Below, in pieces: positions 1 through 8,977 of a DNA stretch of 64,000 nucleotides. Each line of letters starts with the position of its first letter. Position 1 is the first letter of the stretch. Below the pieces are notes generated by a model that had not been told where the DNA came from, searched no databases, and was given only the letters and a program-made list of their open reading frames with translations. The stretch is from positions 63,542-127,541 of the forward strand of contig CAJODN010000003.1 in the NCBI GenBank assembly GCA_905233695.1, read 5' to 3'. This DNA is from an uncultured Lachnospiraceae bacterium (GTDB lineage Bacteria > Bacillota > Clostridia > Lachnospirales > Lachnospiraceae). Both the position numbers and the translations under genes were made by a program.

Positions 1-1
1 T

Positions 2-970
2 TCTTCGATAATCGATGGCTTTTCTCTTGCTGACCCGCGTCAGAACGAGGGCTTTGCTTATCTGGGACTTGGAATGATATTCCTTTCGATTATTTCCATA
101 GTAATATTAATAGCGTATGTCATAAGACGGAGAAGGATAGTTAAGAGAAATATAAGGCTCGGTAAGTACGGGTACGCAGACAGACCTCTCAGTAAGATGG
201 GCAGAAGAAAAGTAATCTCATATGTAATTGCACTTTCGGTCTATCTTGTCGTGTTTACCTTTCTGGCATTAAGTCCAACCTGGACTATCGGCGAAACAGA
301 GCTTTTCAGTATTCCATACCCGGATATAATATGGGATACCCTCAGCATATACAGATCATCGGGAAGATTCATATGGCCAACCTATTATATGATTATGAGT
401 CTCTCTCTTATTATTCCGAGTTATATATTTGTTCATAAGAAGAATAATACGTATGCAGAGAGTCTGTTTCCTCACGAAAATGTGTTTATGAAGGAGCGGA
501 TAACGGTAATCTTCATTATGGCACTGTGTCTTCTTGTTCAGATTATCGATTTATCATCTGCAATTATGCAGAAGAGGTATGATTTCCACAAGGATACGGA
601 ATATGTATCAGACCTTCAATCATTGGCTTGGGAGGAAATTGCGGGAAGCTGCGATACAATTGTAACCTGTCCCCCCAGTAGGGATCTATACATGGACAAT
701 CTTAGTGCAATGTCCTTCGAGATATATGCCAAGGAGCACGATATGTCCATGAATATAACGTATCTCAGCAGGAATCTCTCGAAATATGCGGATCGTAATA
801 CCTACGAGGAATTCTGTAATAGAGGTGAAGGAATTACATATCCCAATCATATGTATCTTTTCTTAAGGGCGGATGAAGAGGATCTGCCGGACGGTGACAG
901 ATTCAATCTTAATTATTATTATATAGACGGCTATATTGTCGGACTCGACAAGGGAGTTAATATATACTGA
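2..970 (+). CDS. DUF6311-like polytopic membrane protein, 5' end outside the window
   Basis: The frame is open from base 2, so the ATG at 74 in the ORF track is internal and the gene starts upstream of the window. The first visible residues include a loop DPRQNEGFAYLGLG, followed by a membrane helix, a basic cytoplasmic stretch, further helices, a GRFIWPTYY segment and a soluble C-terminal tail of about 120 residues. This loop and the GRFIWP motif resemble the DUF6311 family of large membrane proteins found in polysaccharide loci, probably GT-C-like glycosyltransferases; that link is from memory of the family and not tested. It ends 16 bases before an acyltransferase, so it is part of the same glycan locus. 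Its function is not established. Confidence 0.65.
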   Translation, partial: SSIIDGFSLADPRQNEGFAYLGLGMIFLSIISIVILIAYVIRRRRIVKRNIRLGKYGYADRPLSKMGRRKVISYVIALSVYLVVFTFLALSPTWTIGETELFSIPYPDIIWDTLSIYRSSGRFIWPTYYMIMSLSLIIPSYIFVHKKNNTYAESLFPHENVFMKERITVIFIMALCLLVQIIDLSSAIMQKRYDFHKDTEYVSDLQSLAWEEIAGSCDTIVTCPPSRDLYMDNLSAMSFEIYAKEHDMSMNITYLSRNLSKYADRNTYEEFCNRGEGITYPNHMYLFLRADEEDLPDGDRFNLNYYYIDGYIVGLDKGVNIY

Positions 971-986
971 TTAACAGAGGTGAAGC

Positions 987-1994
987 GTGAATAAAGAAGG
1001 CAAAATTGAGTTATACAGATTCTTGGCATGTCTTTTCATTATGATGGGGCACTATTTGTATTATGTGTTACCGAATCTGGAATTACCCTTTGTTGTATCG
1101 TATCAGTTTGTTGAGTTTTTCTTTATGGTAACGGGGTACTTTACGGCAAGGCATTTTGATCTAAAGTGGCAGGAAGGAAGCGGTGCCAAGGAAGTCTTAA
1201 AATATCATTTTAAGAAATTCTTAAGATTCATGCCCTATACGATTCCGGCGATTATAGGTGTCTACGCCGTAGAAAGCTACACTTTTATCTTGGCGGATAA
1301 TATTCAGGGATTATGGGATAATCTTAAGGATATTGTACTTGAGGTACTGTTCTTATCAGTATTCAGACCGTCGGGAGCCCATCTTTTCGTAATGTGGTTT
1401 TTGTCCGCAATGTTTATTACGCTTCCCGTTCTTATCGCATTCTGCTTCCTGAAGAGAAAGTGGGTTAAGATAATACCCGGCACGATTCTTCCGGTCATAT
1501 ACTATGTGTTGACTCCCGATTATACCTCACAAAATCCCGTTAATCAGCTTCTAAGAGCATTTATGGGAATGCTCTTGGGTGCAACGATTTACTATCTGTC
1601 TTGTTACATAAAGGAACTAAATGTACCGAAGGCCGTAGAATGGATATGTACGATTTTGTTTACGGTAGCGTATATCGCACCGATTATCATCTGTTATAGG
1701 AACATGTTCTTAAGCTATGAATATATAATTTGCTTTGTTGTGTGGATGATGATACTGATGTCGGACTTAACGGTGATGAAGCCCTGGCACAGCAGAATAA
1801 TGGGGTATCTCGGAGATATCAGTATGCCTGTTTTTATGTGGCATATCGCCGTGTTTAAGTTTGTAAGTGTATTTAATGTACTAAGCGACAACGAGATATT
1901 AAGAATAACGGTAAGTTTTGCCATGGTCTTTTTCATATGCATTATCAATATGGCGATAGTAAAGCTCTGTAAAAAATATATTAAAAAGACGTAA
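987..1994 (+). CDS. Acyltransferase family 3 (AcylT3) membrane protein
   Basis: An integral membrane acyltransferase that probably transfers an acetyl or other acyl group to a glycan on the outer side of the membrane. At 335 residues it has the usual AcylT3 length of about ten helices. Helix 1 carries the family's R-x10-H pattern (YRFLACLFIMMGHY), followed by an EFFFMVTGYF motif and the basic loop KKFLRFMPYT. The start is GTG, chosen because AGAGGTGA lies just upstream and the AcylT3 domain begins at residue 8. It follows the DUF6311-like gene by 16 bases and is followed by a promoter, so it probably ends a transcription unit. The acceptor sugar and the acyl group cannot be told from sequence. 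Confidence 0.85.
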   Translation: MNKEGKIELYRFLACLFIMMGHYLYYVLPNLELPFVVSYQFVEFFFMVTGYFTARHFDLKWQEGSGAKEVLKYHFKKFLRFMPYTIPAIIGVYAVESYTFILADNIQGLWDNLKDIVLEVLFLSVFRPSGAHLFVMWFLSAMFITLPVLIAFCFLKRKWVKIIPGTILPVIYYVLTPDYTSQNPVNQLLRAFMGMLLGATIYYLSCYIKELNVPKAVEWICTILFTVAYIAPIIICYRNMFLSYEYIICFVVWMMILMSDLTVMKPWHSRIMGYLGDISMPVFMWHIAVFKFVSVFNVLSDNEILRITVSFAMVFFICIINMAIVKLCKKYIKKT

Positions 1995-2046
1995 AAATTC
2001 TGAAAAATTTATGTAATATTTACGCAACATTTACAGTCTAAAAACC

Positions 2047-2075
2047 TTGATAATACAAGGATTTCAATGTATAAT
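2047..2075 (+). promoter_or_regulatory. Sigma-A-type promoter for the GT2-GtrA-rmd-gmd unit
   Basis: TTGATA at 2047-2052 and TATAAT at 2070-2075 are separated by exactly 17 bases. This is a near-consensus housekeeping promoter in the 142-base gap after the first acyltransferase, 60 bases upstream of the GT2 start codon. No strong terminator is visible between the preceding stop codon and this promoter. Confidence 0.7.
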
Positions 2076-2136
2076 AATTAAGTTGTGACATGTAACATTA
2101 AGAGCTTTGCTCTGAATGAAGAATTAGGAGAAGAAT

Positions 2137-2856
2137 ATGGGAATCAGTGTTGCATTACTTGCATACAAAGAAGAAGAGAACTTGAAGGTGCTTCTTCCCG
2201 AGATTATTGAAAATGTTGAAAAGTGCGGCGAAGACTATGAGATTATAATAGTCGATACAGAAAAGCCTCTCGATAATACAGAAGAGGTGTGTAAACAGTA
2301 CGGCGCAAGATATATAAATCAAAAGCTTCCGGGATTCGCGGGAGCATTCAAGACGGCTATAAGAGCCGCTAAGAAGGACAAGTTCCTTATTATGGACTCC
2401 GACGGCTCTCATCCGCCGGTTGCGATTCCCGCAATTCATAAGAAATTCGTTAATGATAAATGTGATGTGGTAATCGGCTCTCGCTATTGCAAGGGCGGTA
2501 AGACCAACGATACGAAGTCGTCTCAGATAATGAGTCACCTTCTTAACTTTGCATACAGAGTGGTTCTTGGACTTCGTGCTCACGATTTATCAACCGATTA
2601 TCGTATGTATCACACGAAACAATTAAAGAGAGTTAAGCTTAAATGCAAGAATTATGACGTTCTTGAAGAGGTTCTTCTCATGCTTCAGCTTAATAAGAAG
2701 AATCACAGACTTAAGTTTGGCGAAGTTCCCATTGATTTTCAGAAGAGAATGTACGGAGAATCCAAGAGAAGATTACTCCCTTACATAGCAACATTCATAT
2801 CGACACTGATTAGACTGTTCTTCGTTAGGATTAAGGCGGGGCTGCCCAAGAGATAG
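2137..2856 (+). CDS. Family 2 glycosyltransferase, dolichol/polyprenyl-phosphate mannosyltransferase-like
   Basis: A single-domain GT-A enzyme of 239 residues. The N-terminal LLAYKEEENL strand, the metal-binding DSD in MDSDGSHPP near residue 88, the GSRY motif and DLSTDYRMY match the DPM1-like branch of GT2, which moves a sugar from a GDP- or UDP-donor to polyprenyl phosphate on the cytoplasmic face. It lacks the two C-terminal helices of GtrB proteins and so depends on a separate membrane partner. The next gene, 9 bases on, is a GtrA-type protein, the usual partner. With rmd and gmd downstream, a GDP-linked mannose or 6-deoxyhexose donor is likely; this is inference. The RBS is GGAGAAG, 5 bases before ATG. 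Confidence 0.85.
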   Translation: MGISVALLAYKEEENLKVLLPEIIENVEKCGEDYEIIIVDTEKPLDNTEEVCKQYGARYINQKLPGFAGAFKTAIRAAKKDKFLIMDSDGSHPPVAIPAIHKKFVNDKCDVVIGSRYCKGGKTNDTKSSQIMSHLLNFAYRVVLGLRAHDLSTDYRMYHTKQLKRVKLKCKNYDVLEEVLLMLQLNKKNHRLKFGEVPIDFQKRMYGESKRRLLPYIATFISTLIRLFFVRIKAGLPKR

Positions 2857-2865
2857 GAGAAAATT

Positions 2866-3453
2866 TTGAAAAAAAATTCATTGTTAACTCAGATACTGCG
2901 TTTTTGCGTTGTCGGCGGAATATCATTCATAGTTGACTTTATTGTAACGAATGTAGTAGCGCTTCTCATAAGAGAAATCGGCGTAGAAGCCACAACGGCC
3001 GCCATGATAGGTGCCCTGGTTGGTTTCTTAATATCAATTATAGTTAACTATATCCTTAGTATGCATTGGGTATTCGTAAGGAAGGACGACATGAACCGCG
3101 CCAAGGAATTCACAATATTCCTTGTACTCAGTGCTATCGGACTCGGTTTAAATGAGCTTATAATACTCGGCTGTATGACTCTTATCAATAATGTGGGATG
3201 GTGCCACAGCTTTACTGATTGGTGTATTGGCATTGTTAATCATTTCTTCGATATGACATTTGAAGGAGTGGCAACGGCTGGTTCTAAGATAATTGCAACA
3301 GCGGTCGTAATGGTCTTCAACTTCGTAACACGTAAGCTGTTCTTAGAGAAGAAAGAAGATAAGACGGATAAGACAGAAGAAAAGTCGGATACAGGGGAGG
3401 TATCCGTTGATTCGGAAGATAAAAGGTACGAAGAGAAGGTAAAGGAGGACTGA
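2866..3453 (+). CDS. GtrA family membrane protein
   Basis: A 195-residue protein whose first ~150 residues carry four membrane helices and the GtrA signature (LRFCVVGGISFIVDFIV, then NYILSMHWVF). GtrA proteins are thought to help move polyprenyl-phosphate-linked sugars across the membrane or to anchor the partner GT2. The start is TTG with TAGGAGA ideally placed; no ATG fits the first helix. The C-terminus adds about 35 residues rich in Lys, Glu and Asp (KKEDKTDKTEEKSD), unlike the short GtrA norm, probably a cytoplasmic tail. It lies between its likely GT2 partner and rmd, 1 base before the next start. Confidence 0.85.
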   Translation: MKKNSLLTQILRFCVVGGISFIVDFIVTNVVALLIREIGVEATTAAMIGALVGFLISIIVNYILSMHWVFVRKDDMNRAKEFTIFLVLSAIGLGLNELIILGCMTLINNVGWCHSFTDWCIGIVNHFFDMTFEGVATAGSKIIATAVVMVFNFVTRKLFLEKKEDKTDKTEEKSDTGEVSVDSEDKRYEEKVKED

Positions 3454-3454
3454 T

Positions 3455-4417
3455 TTGAACAGGATCTTAATAACGGGGTTTTCGGGATTTGTAAGCCGTC
3501 ATTTCTTGAATTATCTCTATGAGAACAAGAAGGAATTTCAGGTGCTTGGCGCTGACATCAATGAGCCTAAGATAGACATAGAGAGCTATAACGACGTCTT
3601 GGATGTCTCATTTACAAAATGTAACATGCTGGACGCCGATATGGTAGAGAAAGTGGTAGAAGATTTCGCCCCTGATTATATACTTCATCTTGCGGCATTT
3701 TCATCTGTTGCATATTCTTGGGAGCATCCCGCAGAGTGCTTCAGCAACAATACCATGATATTCCTGAATCTTACCAATGCGGTTAAGAACCTTAAGAAGC
3801 ATTGCAGAATCTTATCTGTGGGTTCATCGGAAGAATACGGTAATGTATCGAAGGATCAATTACCCCTTAAGGAAAGCATGGACTTAACACCGGTTAGTCC
3901 TTATGCTGTGGCAAGAGTATCCCAGGAGATGATGTCTAAGGTATATGTGGACAGCTTCGATATGGACATTGTTCTTACAAGAAGCTTTAACCATATGGGA
4001 CCTTATCAGGATGAGAGATTCGTTGTTCCTTCATTTATCAGAAGAATCCTTGATGTAAAGGAAGGCGGCCGAAGCGAAGGCATAATCGAGACGGGAGATA
4101 CGACGATTATCCGCGACTTCGTAGACGTAAGAGACGTTGTAAGAGCCTACTACGGACTCCTTATGGAAGGAACACCCGGAGAAGTATACAATATCTGCGG
4201 CGGTAAAGGCGTTGCCCTTTCCGAGATAATATCTGAGATAGCGGATATCGTGGGAGTTGATATTACGGGAAAGGTTAATCCTGAGTTCGTAAGACCTGAC
4301 GACAACAGACAGATTATAGGATGCGCCGACAAGATTAAGAACGACATCGGCTGGGAAGCTAAGATTCCGCTTCGTCAGACATTATCAGACATGGTAGAGA
4401 TCATGAAGAACAATTAA
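3455..4417 (+). CDS. rmd: NAD(P)-dependent GDP-6-deoxy-4-keto-mannose reductase (Rmd-like)
   Basis: An extended short-chain dehydrogenase of 320 residues with the Rossmann motif GFSGFVSRH near the N-terminus, LHLAAFSSV, the SSEEYG active-site strand and a C-terminal sugar-nucleotide-binding half. It sits directly upstream of gmd, so reduction of GDP-4-keto-6-deoxy-mannose to GDP-D-rhamnose is the best reading; GDP-L-fucose synthase is less likely because the sequence does not look like WcaG. The catalytic YxxxK appears as YAVAR ([11 protein letters not shown]), with Arg in place of Lys; I recall similar YAVAR sequences in other Firmicutes homologues. The start is TTG behind a perfect AAAGGAGG. 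Confidence 0.75.
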   Translation: MNRILITGFSGFVSRHFLNYLYENKKEFQVLGADINEPKIDIESYNDVLDVSFTKCNMLDADMVEKVVEDFAPDYILHLAAFSSVAYSWEHPAECFSNNTMIFLNLTNAVKNLKKHCRILSVGSSEEYGNVSKDQLPLKESMDLTPVSPYAVARVSQEMMSKVYVDSFDMDIVLTRSFNHMGPYQDERFVVPSFIRRILDVKEGGRSEGIIETGDTTIIRDFVDVRDVVRAYYGLLMEGTPGEVYNICGGKGVALSEIISEIADIVGVDITGKVNPEFVRPDDNRQIIGCADKIKNDIGWEAKIPLRQTLSDMVEIMKNN

Positions 4418-4442
4418 CATTTACAATATAAAGGAGAATGAC

Positions 4443-5489
4443 ATGGCAAAGAAAGCACTTATCACCGGTATTACGGGACAGGACGGAAGCTACCTCGCAG
4501 AGTTCCTTCTTGAGAAGGGATATGAGGTACACGGAATTATAAGAAGGTCTTCTATTCACTCTACAGAGAGAATCGACCATCTTCTTAAGGCAGGCACAAT
4601 TACAATTCATGACGGAGACTTATCTGATTCCTCATCAATTGTTAAGATTGTTAATCTCGTTAAGCCTGACGAAATCTATAACCTGGCTGCACAGTCTCAC
4701 GTAGGAGTGTCATTTGATGCAGCAGAATATACAGGTGATGTGGATGCCATCGGAGTTCTTCGAATATTAGAGGCTGTTCATATGCTTGGAATGGATAAGA
4801 CATGTCGTATCTATCAGGCGTCAACCTCTGAATTATACGGTAAGGTTGAGGAGGTTCCTCAGAACGAGAATACACCTTTCCACCCTTACAGCCCATACGC
4901 CGTTGCTAAGCAGTACGGCTTCTGGATGATGAGACAGTACAGAGAAGCATACGGTCAGTTCGCAGTTAACGGAATCCTCTTTAATCACGAGTCGGAGAGG
5001 CGCGGTGAGACATTCGTCACACGTAAGATTACACGTGCAGCAGGTCGTATCAAGATGGGAATTCAGGATAAGCTCTATCTCGGCAATCTCGACTCACTTC
5101 GCGATTGGGGATATGCCAAGGATTATGTGGAGTGTATGTGGCTTATAATGCAGCAGGACGAGCCTGATGATTATGTAATCGCAACGGGCGTTCAGCACAC
5201 TGTAAGAGAATTCACAACGCTGGCATTCAAGTATGTGGGAATCGACCTTGAATGGAAGGGCGAAGGCGTTAACGAGCAGGGTATCGATAAGGCTACGGGA
5301 AATGTTCTTGTGGAAGTATCGGAAGAATTCTATCGCCCTACAGATGTTGTTAACCTCTGGGGCGATCCTACCAAGGCTAAGACAAAGCTTGGATGGAACC
5401 CGCAGAAGACAAGCTATGAAGACCTTTGTCGTATAATGGCGGAGCATGACTTAGAGCTTGCCAAGCAGGAAGCAAAGTTAGCTGAGTAA
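4443..5489 (+). CDS. gmd: GDP-mannose 4,6-dehydratase
   Basis: Makes GDP-4-keto-6-deoxy-D-mannose from GDP-D-mannose in the cytoplasm. The 348-residue protein has the family's N-terminal [16 protein letters not shown], the RRSS NADP-binding loop, the STSELYGK strand, YAVAK as the catalytic YxxxK, and [16 protein letters not shown], which is diagnostic for Gmd. It follows rmd by 25 bases with AAGGAG before the ATG. GDP-mannose can come from the two pyrophosphorylases at 26066 and 33493, so the whole route is encoded in this window. A long hairpin follows the stop codon. Confidence 0.95.
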   Translation: MAKKALITGITGQDGSYLAEFLLEKGYEVHGIIRRSSIHSTERIDHLLKAGTITIHDGDLSDSSSIVKIVNLVKPDEIYNLAAQSHVGVSFDAAEYTGDVDAIGVLRILEAVHMLGMDKTCRIYQASTSELYGKVEEVPQNENTPFHPYSPYAVAKQYGFWMMRQYREAYGQFAVNGILFNHESERRGETFVTRKITRAAGRIKMGIQDKLYLGNLDSLRDWGYAKDYVECMWLIMQQDEPDDYVIATGVQHTVREFTTLAFKYVGIDLEWKGEGVNEQGIDKATGNVLVEVSEEFYRPTDVVNLWGDPTKAKTKLGWNPQKTSYEDLCRIMAEHDLELAKQEAKLAE

Positions 5490-5506
5490 CAGAAGATAAT
5501 ATAGAT

Positions 5507-5537
5507 AGTGGGGGCTATTATAAGGATAGTTCCCACT
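5507..5537 (+). terminator. Intercistronic hairpin, possible weak terminator or attenuator
   Basis: A 12-pair stem (AGTGGGGGCTAT with ATAGTTCCCACT, two G-T wobbles) closes a 7-base loop. It is followed by TGTTATTTGTT and not by a clean T run, so termination would be partial. It separates the gmd unit from the long run of membrane-protein genes. It could equally protect or process the mRNA. Confidence 0.45.
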
Positions 5538-5553
5538 TGTTATTTGTTAAGAT

Positions 5554-6783
5554 ATGCAGAAGATACTTCAAGATGAAAAAAAGAGAAATATGCTTTTCTT
5601 TCTTGTTATATGGGGCATTATAACCATAGGGCTCTTTATGAGAACCTTTGATTGGACGGCTAACTCATATAACTCATCAATACTGGCTATTTCTTATAAA
5701 TACGGCTTCACATCCAGAGGACTTCTGGGAACCATTTATCAGTTTTTGGGAAGCCTGGTGGGCGTAGATATATGGAACTACTTTGTGGTTTTTAAGTTCT
5801 ACGTCATATGTACAGCAGTTTGCTACATTGTGTTTGCAGTAATGATGCTCCTTTTCCTTAAGAAGACAAATGTCGACAATAAGAAGATGGAGCAGTATTT
5901 AATACTGATATTTACAATGTTTTTCATTACCATGTTCGCAACGGAAAAGAACTTCGGACGAATAGACATGTTTATGCTGCTTGCGACCATAATAGCCGTG
6001 TATTTGATTGCGATAGAGAGATTTGTATGGCTTGTCGTTCCCCTTACCGCAATAGGTGTTATATTCCATCAGGGATATGTGTTCATGTTCTACAACGCGG
6101 TGCTTGTCCTTCTTCTCTATAGGATATTATCGAAGGAGGGAAAGGAACGAGGCAAATACATAACGGTGCTTGTTCTCTCTTTGGTAATATGTGCAATTTT
6201 ATTCTTCTGGTTCCAAATTGTATACAGAGGCGGAGCACATGAATACTACGACGAAGCAATGAGGCACGCCGCCACCATGGGCGTTGAAGGTAAGCCTCAC
6301 GAGGAATTGCTTCGGGCGGAGCTACTAGGAGTCGATCTTCATGATGAGGAATTAAAATACAGGCTTAGCAACGTAATAGAGATAATAATATTCATTATTT
6401 TCTTTTCGCCTTATATTATATTCGTGGGAAAAGCGCTTATAGGAACAATAAAGAGACAGACAGAGACGCTTAGTAAGTTAAAGTACTTAGCGGTAATCTT
6501 AGGACCCTTGACACTGCTTCCCAATTATATATTTAAGGTCGATTTCGGAAGATGGACCTTTGCCGGAGTATCCTATTTCTTACTGGTGTTTATCTTCATG
6601 TACGCAATTAATGACAGGAACATAATTGAAAGCGTAGACGAAGGACTTTTAAGGCTTAAGAATAAAGTATACAGACCGTTTATTTTTATTATGCCCTTCT
6701 TATTCATTCCTTTTATGGACGTGGCTGTTACGGTGTTTACAGATCGTTTGTGTGTGTTGTTTAGAAATATTATTGGCATTTAG
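5554..6783 (+). CDS. Unrecognised polytopic membrane protein, copy 1 of 6 (type A)
   Basis: I do not recognise the family. The 409-residue protein has about nine to ten hydrophobic helices. It shares with five paralogues in this window an early SYKYGFTSRGLLGTI motif, a central NFGRID, FHQGYVFMF, an acidic soluble stretch around residues 230-265, KVDFGRW near residue 330 and a PFMDV segment near the C-terminus. The Arg, Asp and His positions conserved inside or beside helices suggest an enzyme or polymerase and not a simple transporter, but that is inference. Wzy/EpsG-like or GT-C roles are possible. It is closest to the copy at 18708. The start has little Shine-Dalgarno match. Confidence 0.8.
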   Translation: MQKILQDEKKRNMLFFLVIWGIITIGLFMRTFDWTANSYNSSILAISYKYGFTSRGLLGTIYQFLGSLVGVDIWNYFVVFKFYVICTAVCYIVFAVMMLLFLKKTNVDNKKMEQYLILIFTMFFITMFATEKNFGRIDMFMLLATIIAVYLIAIERFVWLVVPLTAIGVIFHQGYVFMFYNAVLVLLLYRILSKEGKERGKYITVLVLSLVICAILFFWFQIVYRGGAHEYYDEAMRHAATMGVEGKPHEELLRAELLGVDLHDEELKYRLSNVIEIIIFIIFFSPYIIFVGKALIGTIKRQTETLSKLKYLAVILGPLTLLPNYIFKVDFGRWTFAGVSYFLLVFIFMYAINDRNIIESVDEGLLRLKNKVYRPFIFIMPFLFIPFMDVAVTVFTDRLCVLFRNIIGI

Positions 6784-6791
6784 AAGACATT

Positions 6792-8012
6792 ATGAAGAAT
6801 TTTATTAAAAGCAAAGATTTTAAATTTTGGATTATACTTGGCATATTCGGGATTCTGTTCGTAATATGGAGCTTCGATAAAGAAATAATTCCGCAGAATA
6901 CTACACTTTATGCCTTGTCATATGAATACGGCTTCGTATCCAGAGGACTGCTTGGAACCATATGGGGTTACATAGGTAAGCTCACCGGCCTTAACACCAT
7001 GAGCTACGGCGGAATATATGCATTATCGAAGCTAATGCTAGTTGTATTCCTTATTGTATTAATGCTTTTCTTCCTTCAGCTTATTCTAAAGACTAAGGAG
7101 GAAGATAAGAAGTATATGTACTATCTTATTGTCTTTTTCTCCATATTTAACTTCCCCATGTTTGCGGGCAAGCATAATTTCGGAAGAGTCGATGTAGTAC
7201 TTATGATAATAACAATTATATGCTGCATGCTGATTGTTCAGGGTGTCCTGGAATGGTTGGTGCCGATTCTCTGCGGTATTGCCATGCTTTTCCACCAGGG
7301 ATACGTATTTATGTATGTAAATATCATATTAATCCTATTTTTATTCAAGGCATTAAAGGACAGGAAGAAGATTTCCAAGAAATACGCAGCGCTGTTTATT
7401 ATTACACTTCTCGTGGTGTCAGTTCTCTTTATATATTTTGAGTTTATTTCCACTTATAATCTGACAAAAGAGCAGGCAGGAAGCATCGTGGAATTTGCCA
7501 AGAGCCTTTCCGCTAACGGAGAAGAATACAGCGAGTCCCTCATTAATCATGAGGTGCTTGGCAAGGGTGTCTTTGCTGACGAATGGAGATTTCATAAGGT
7601 TTGTTATATAGAGACACCTATAATGCTACTTCTCTTTTCGCCTTATATTGTGCTGTTCGTACTGTTCTTCAGAAACGTTCTTAGGGAGACAAAAAGCGAT
7701 GCCCTTACATATGTTAAGTATCTCTTCTTGCTTCTTGGCGGAGCCACTAATTTGCCGGAATTAATAATGAAAACAGATTACGGCAGGTATGCGTACTCGC
7801 TCATATTCTACTATGTCGGAGCAATTCTCTGTCTTATGGCAATGGGAGATAAGATATTATGGTCTAACGTTAAGTCGCTTATGCATACGGTTAAGACGAA
7901 AATGTACGTTTCGGAGATTCTTGTAGCTTACCCAATAATATATATGCCCTTTTATGATGTATATGTTTGTAAAGCAATGGAGAGCTTTGTATACAATGTC
8001 TTTGGCCTCTAA
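6792..8012 (+). CDS. Unrecognised polytopic membrane protein, copy 2 of 6 (type B)
   Basis: A 406-residue member of the six-copy family, with SYEYGFVSRGLLGTI, NFGRVD, FHQGYVFMY, NHEVLGKGVF and KTDYGRY. It is nearly the same protein as the copy at 19945: the first 59 bases of the two genes are identical, and long stretches near the C-terminus (SLMHTVKTK, EILVAYPIIYMPFYDV) agree. It starts 9 bases after the type A gene, the same A-then-B order seen at 18708-21168, which points to duplication of a two-gene cassette. Function unknown; polymerase, flippase or glycosyltransferase roles all remain open. Confidence 0.8.
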   Translation: MKNFIKSKDFKFWIILGIFGILFVIWSFDKEIIPQNTTLYALSYEYGFVSRGLLGTIWGYIGKLTGLNTMSYGGIYALSKLMLVVFLIVLMLFFLQLILKTKEEDKKYMYYLIVFFSIFNFPMFAGKHNFGRVDVVLMIITIICCMLIVQGVLEWLVPILCGIAMLFHQGYVFMYVNIILILFLFKALKDRKKISKKYAALFIITLLVVSVLFIYFEFISTYNLTKEQAGSIVEFAKSLSANGEEYSESLINHEVLGKGVFADEWRFHKVCYIETPIMLLLFSPYIVLFVLFFRNVLRETKSDALTYVKYLFLLLGGATNLPELIMKTDYGRYAYSLIFYYVGAILCLMAMGDKILWSNVKSLMHTVKTKMYVSEILVAYPIIYMPFYDVYVCKAMESFVYNVFGL

Positions 8013-8021
8013 GGAAATATT

Positions 8022-8975
8022 ATGAGTGATGTTAAGAAGAGAAATACCGTAATAGATTTTGCCAAAGGGTTGGCAATTGTGTTGATGTTAGCAGATCACA
8101 TAATTAAGACAGGATCTTTTATAACATCCTTTCACATGCCACTGTTTTTTATTTTGAGCGGTTACTTTTTCAAAGATATACCATTCAAAGAATATCTGGT
8201 AAAAAAGGCAAAAGGTCTGTTAATACCATATGTGATATTAAATGTAATAGCGCTGGTATTTGTCGTAATAAGAGACAGAAATAATTTCGATATAGTCGAG
8301 TTTGGCGCGAAGATAAAAAGAATACTGCTGGGGTGCGACGGCTTATCCTTAGGCTGGTTTCTGATAGCGCTTTTTTTAACGTCAATAATTTATTGGTTTG
8401 TATATAAATGCTTATGGAATAACAAAATCTTGTATGCCGCTGTATTAGCAATACTAACGGTTGCCGGATGGTACGCCGGATCGTTGTTCGAAGCCCATAT
8501 TTACCAATGGGATGTGGCACTGCTTTGCGTAGTTTTCTTAGCCATGGGACATTTATATAAAGAGTATTCGAAAGAGATATCTGCGAAGGTGAAAATACTT
8601 GTGCTGATTGTCTCGCTTGGAATATGGATTATAGATATTTTAAACGGAGGAATAGTACTTTCTCTCAGAATATATCATGTTTTCCCGGTTTGTGTAATAG
8701 GTGCAATAGCAGGAACATACGTAGTTTTATATGCGTGTAAGTACTTGGATAAGATCCCCGTTATTAACACTTATTTCAGATTCATGGGACGGAATACTTT
8801 GCTTATAATGTATATGGGAAATGTAACGGTTACGGTATATGATTGGAATGAGCTGGGCGATAATTTATTCGTATTAATTCTGGCACAGGTAGTGTTATTC
8901 TCCGTTTTGGTATGGCTGTATAATAAGTCAAAGAGTTTCGTTTTAAGCAGGGTAAAGGGTTTAAAATCGGAGTAA
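8022..8975 (+). CDS. Acyltransferase family protein, short FHMPLFF type
   Basis: A 317-residue membrane protein with DFAKGLAIVLMLADH in helix 1 and FHMPLFFILSGYFF in helix 2, as in the WecH/Fucose-4-NAc-type branch of AcylT3. The Arg usual in helix 1 is Lys here. About ten helices follow, with a GWFLIALF segment in the middle. It lies 10 bases behind a type B gene and 2 bases before another acyltransferase, so the two are surely cotranscribed. It probably acylates a sugar of the glycan; the donor and acceptor are unknown. Confidence 0.75.
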   Translation: MSDVKKRNTVIDFAKGLAIVLMLADHIIKTGSFITSFHMPLFFILSGYFFKDIPFKEYLVKKAKGLLIPYVILNVIALVFVVIRDRNNFDIVEFGAKIKRILLGCDGLSLGWFLIALFLTSIIYWFVYKCLWNNKILYAAVLAILTVAGWYAGSLFEAHIYQWDVALLCVVFLAMGHLYKEYSKEISAKVKILVLIVSLGIWIIDILNGGIVLSLRIYHVFPVCVIGAIAGTYVVLYACKYLDKIPVINTYFRFMGRNTLLIMYMGNVTVTVYDWNELGDNLFVLILAQVVLFSVLVWLYNKSKSFVLSRVKGLKSE

Positions 8976-8977
8976 AG

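Noticed and set aside
1988-2032. Short inverted repeat CGTAAA...TTTACG after the first acyltransferase
   Set aside because: Only six pairs over a long AT-rich loop and no T run; not enough to call a terminator.
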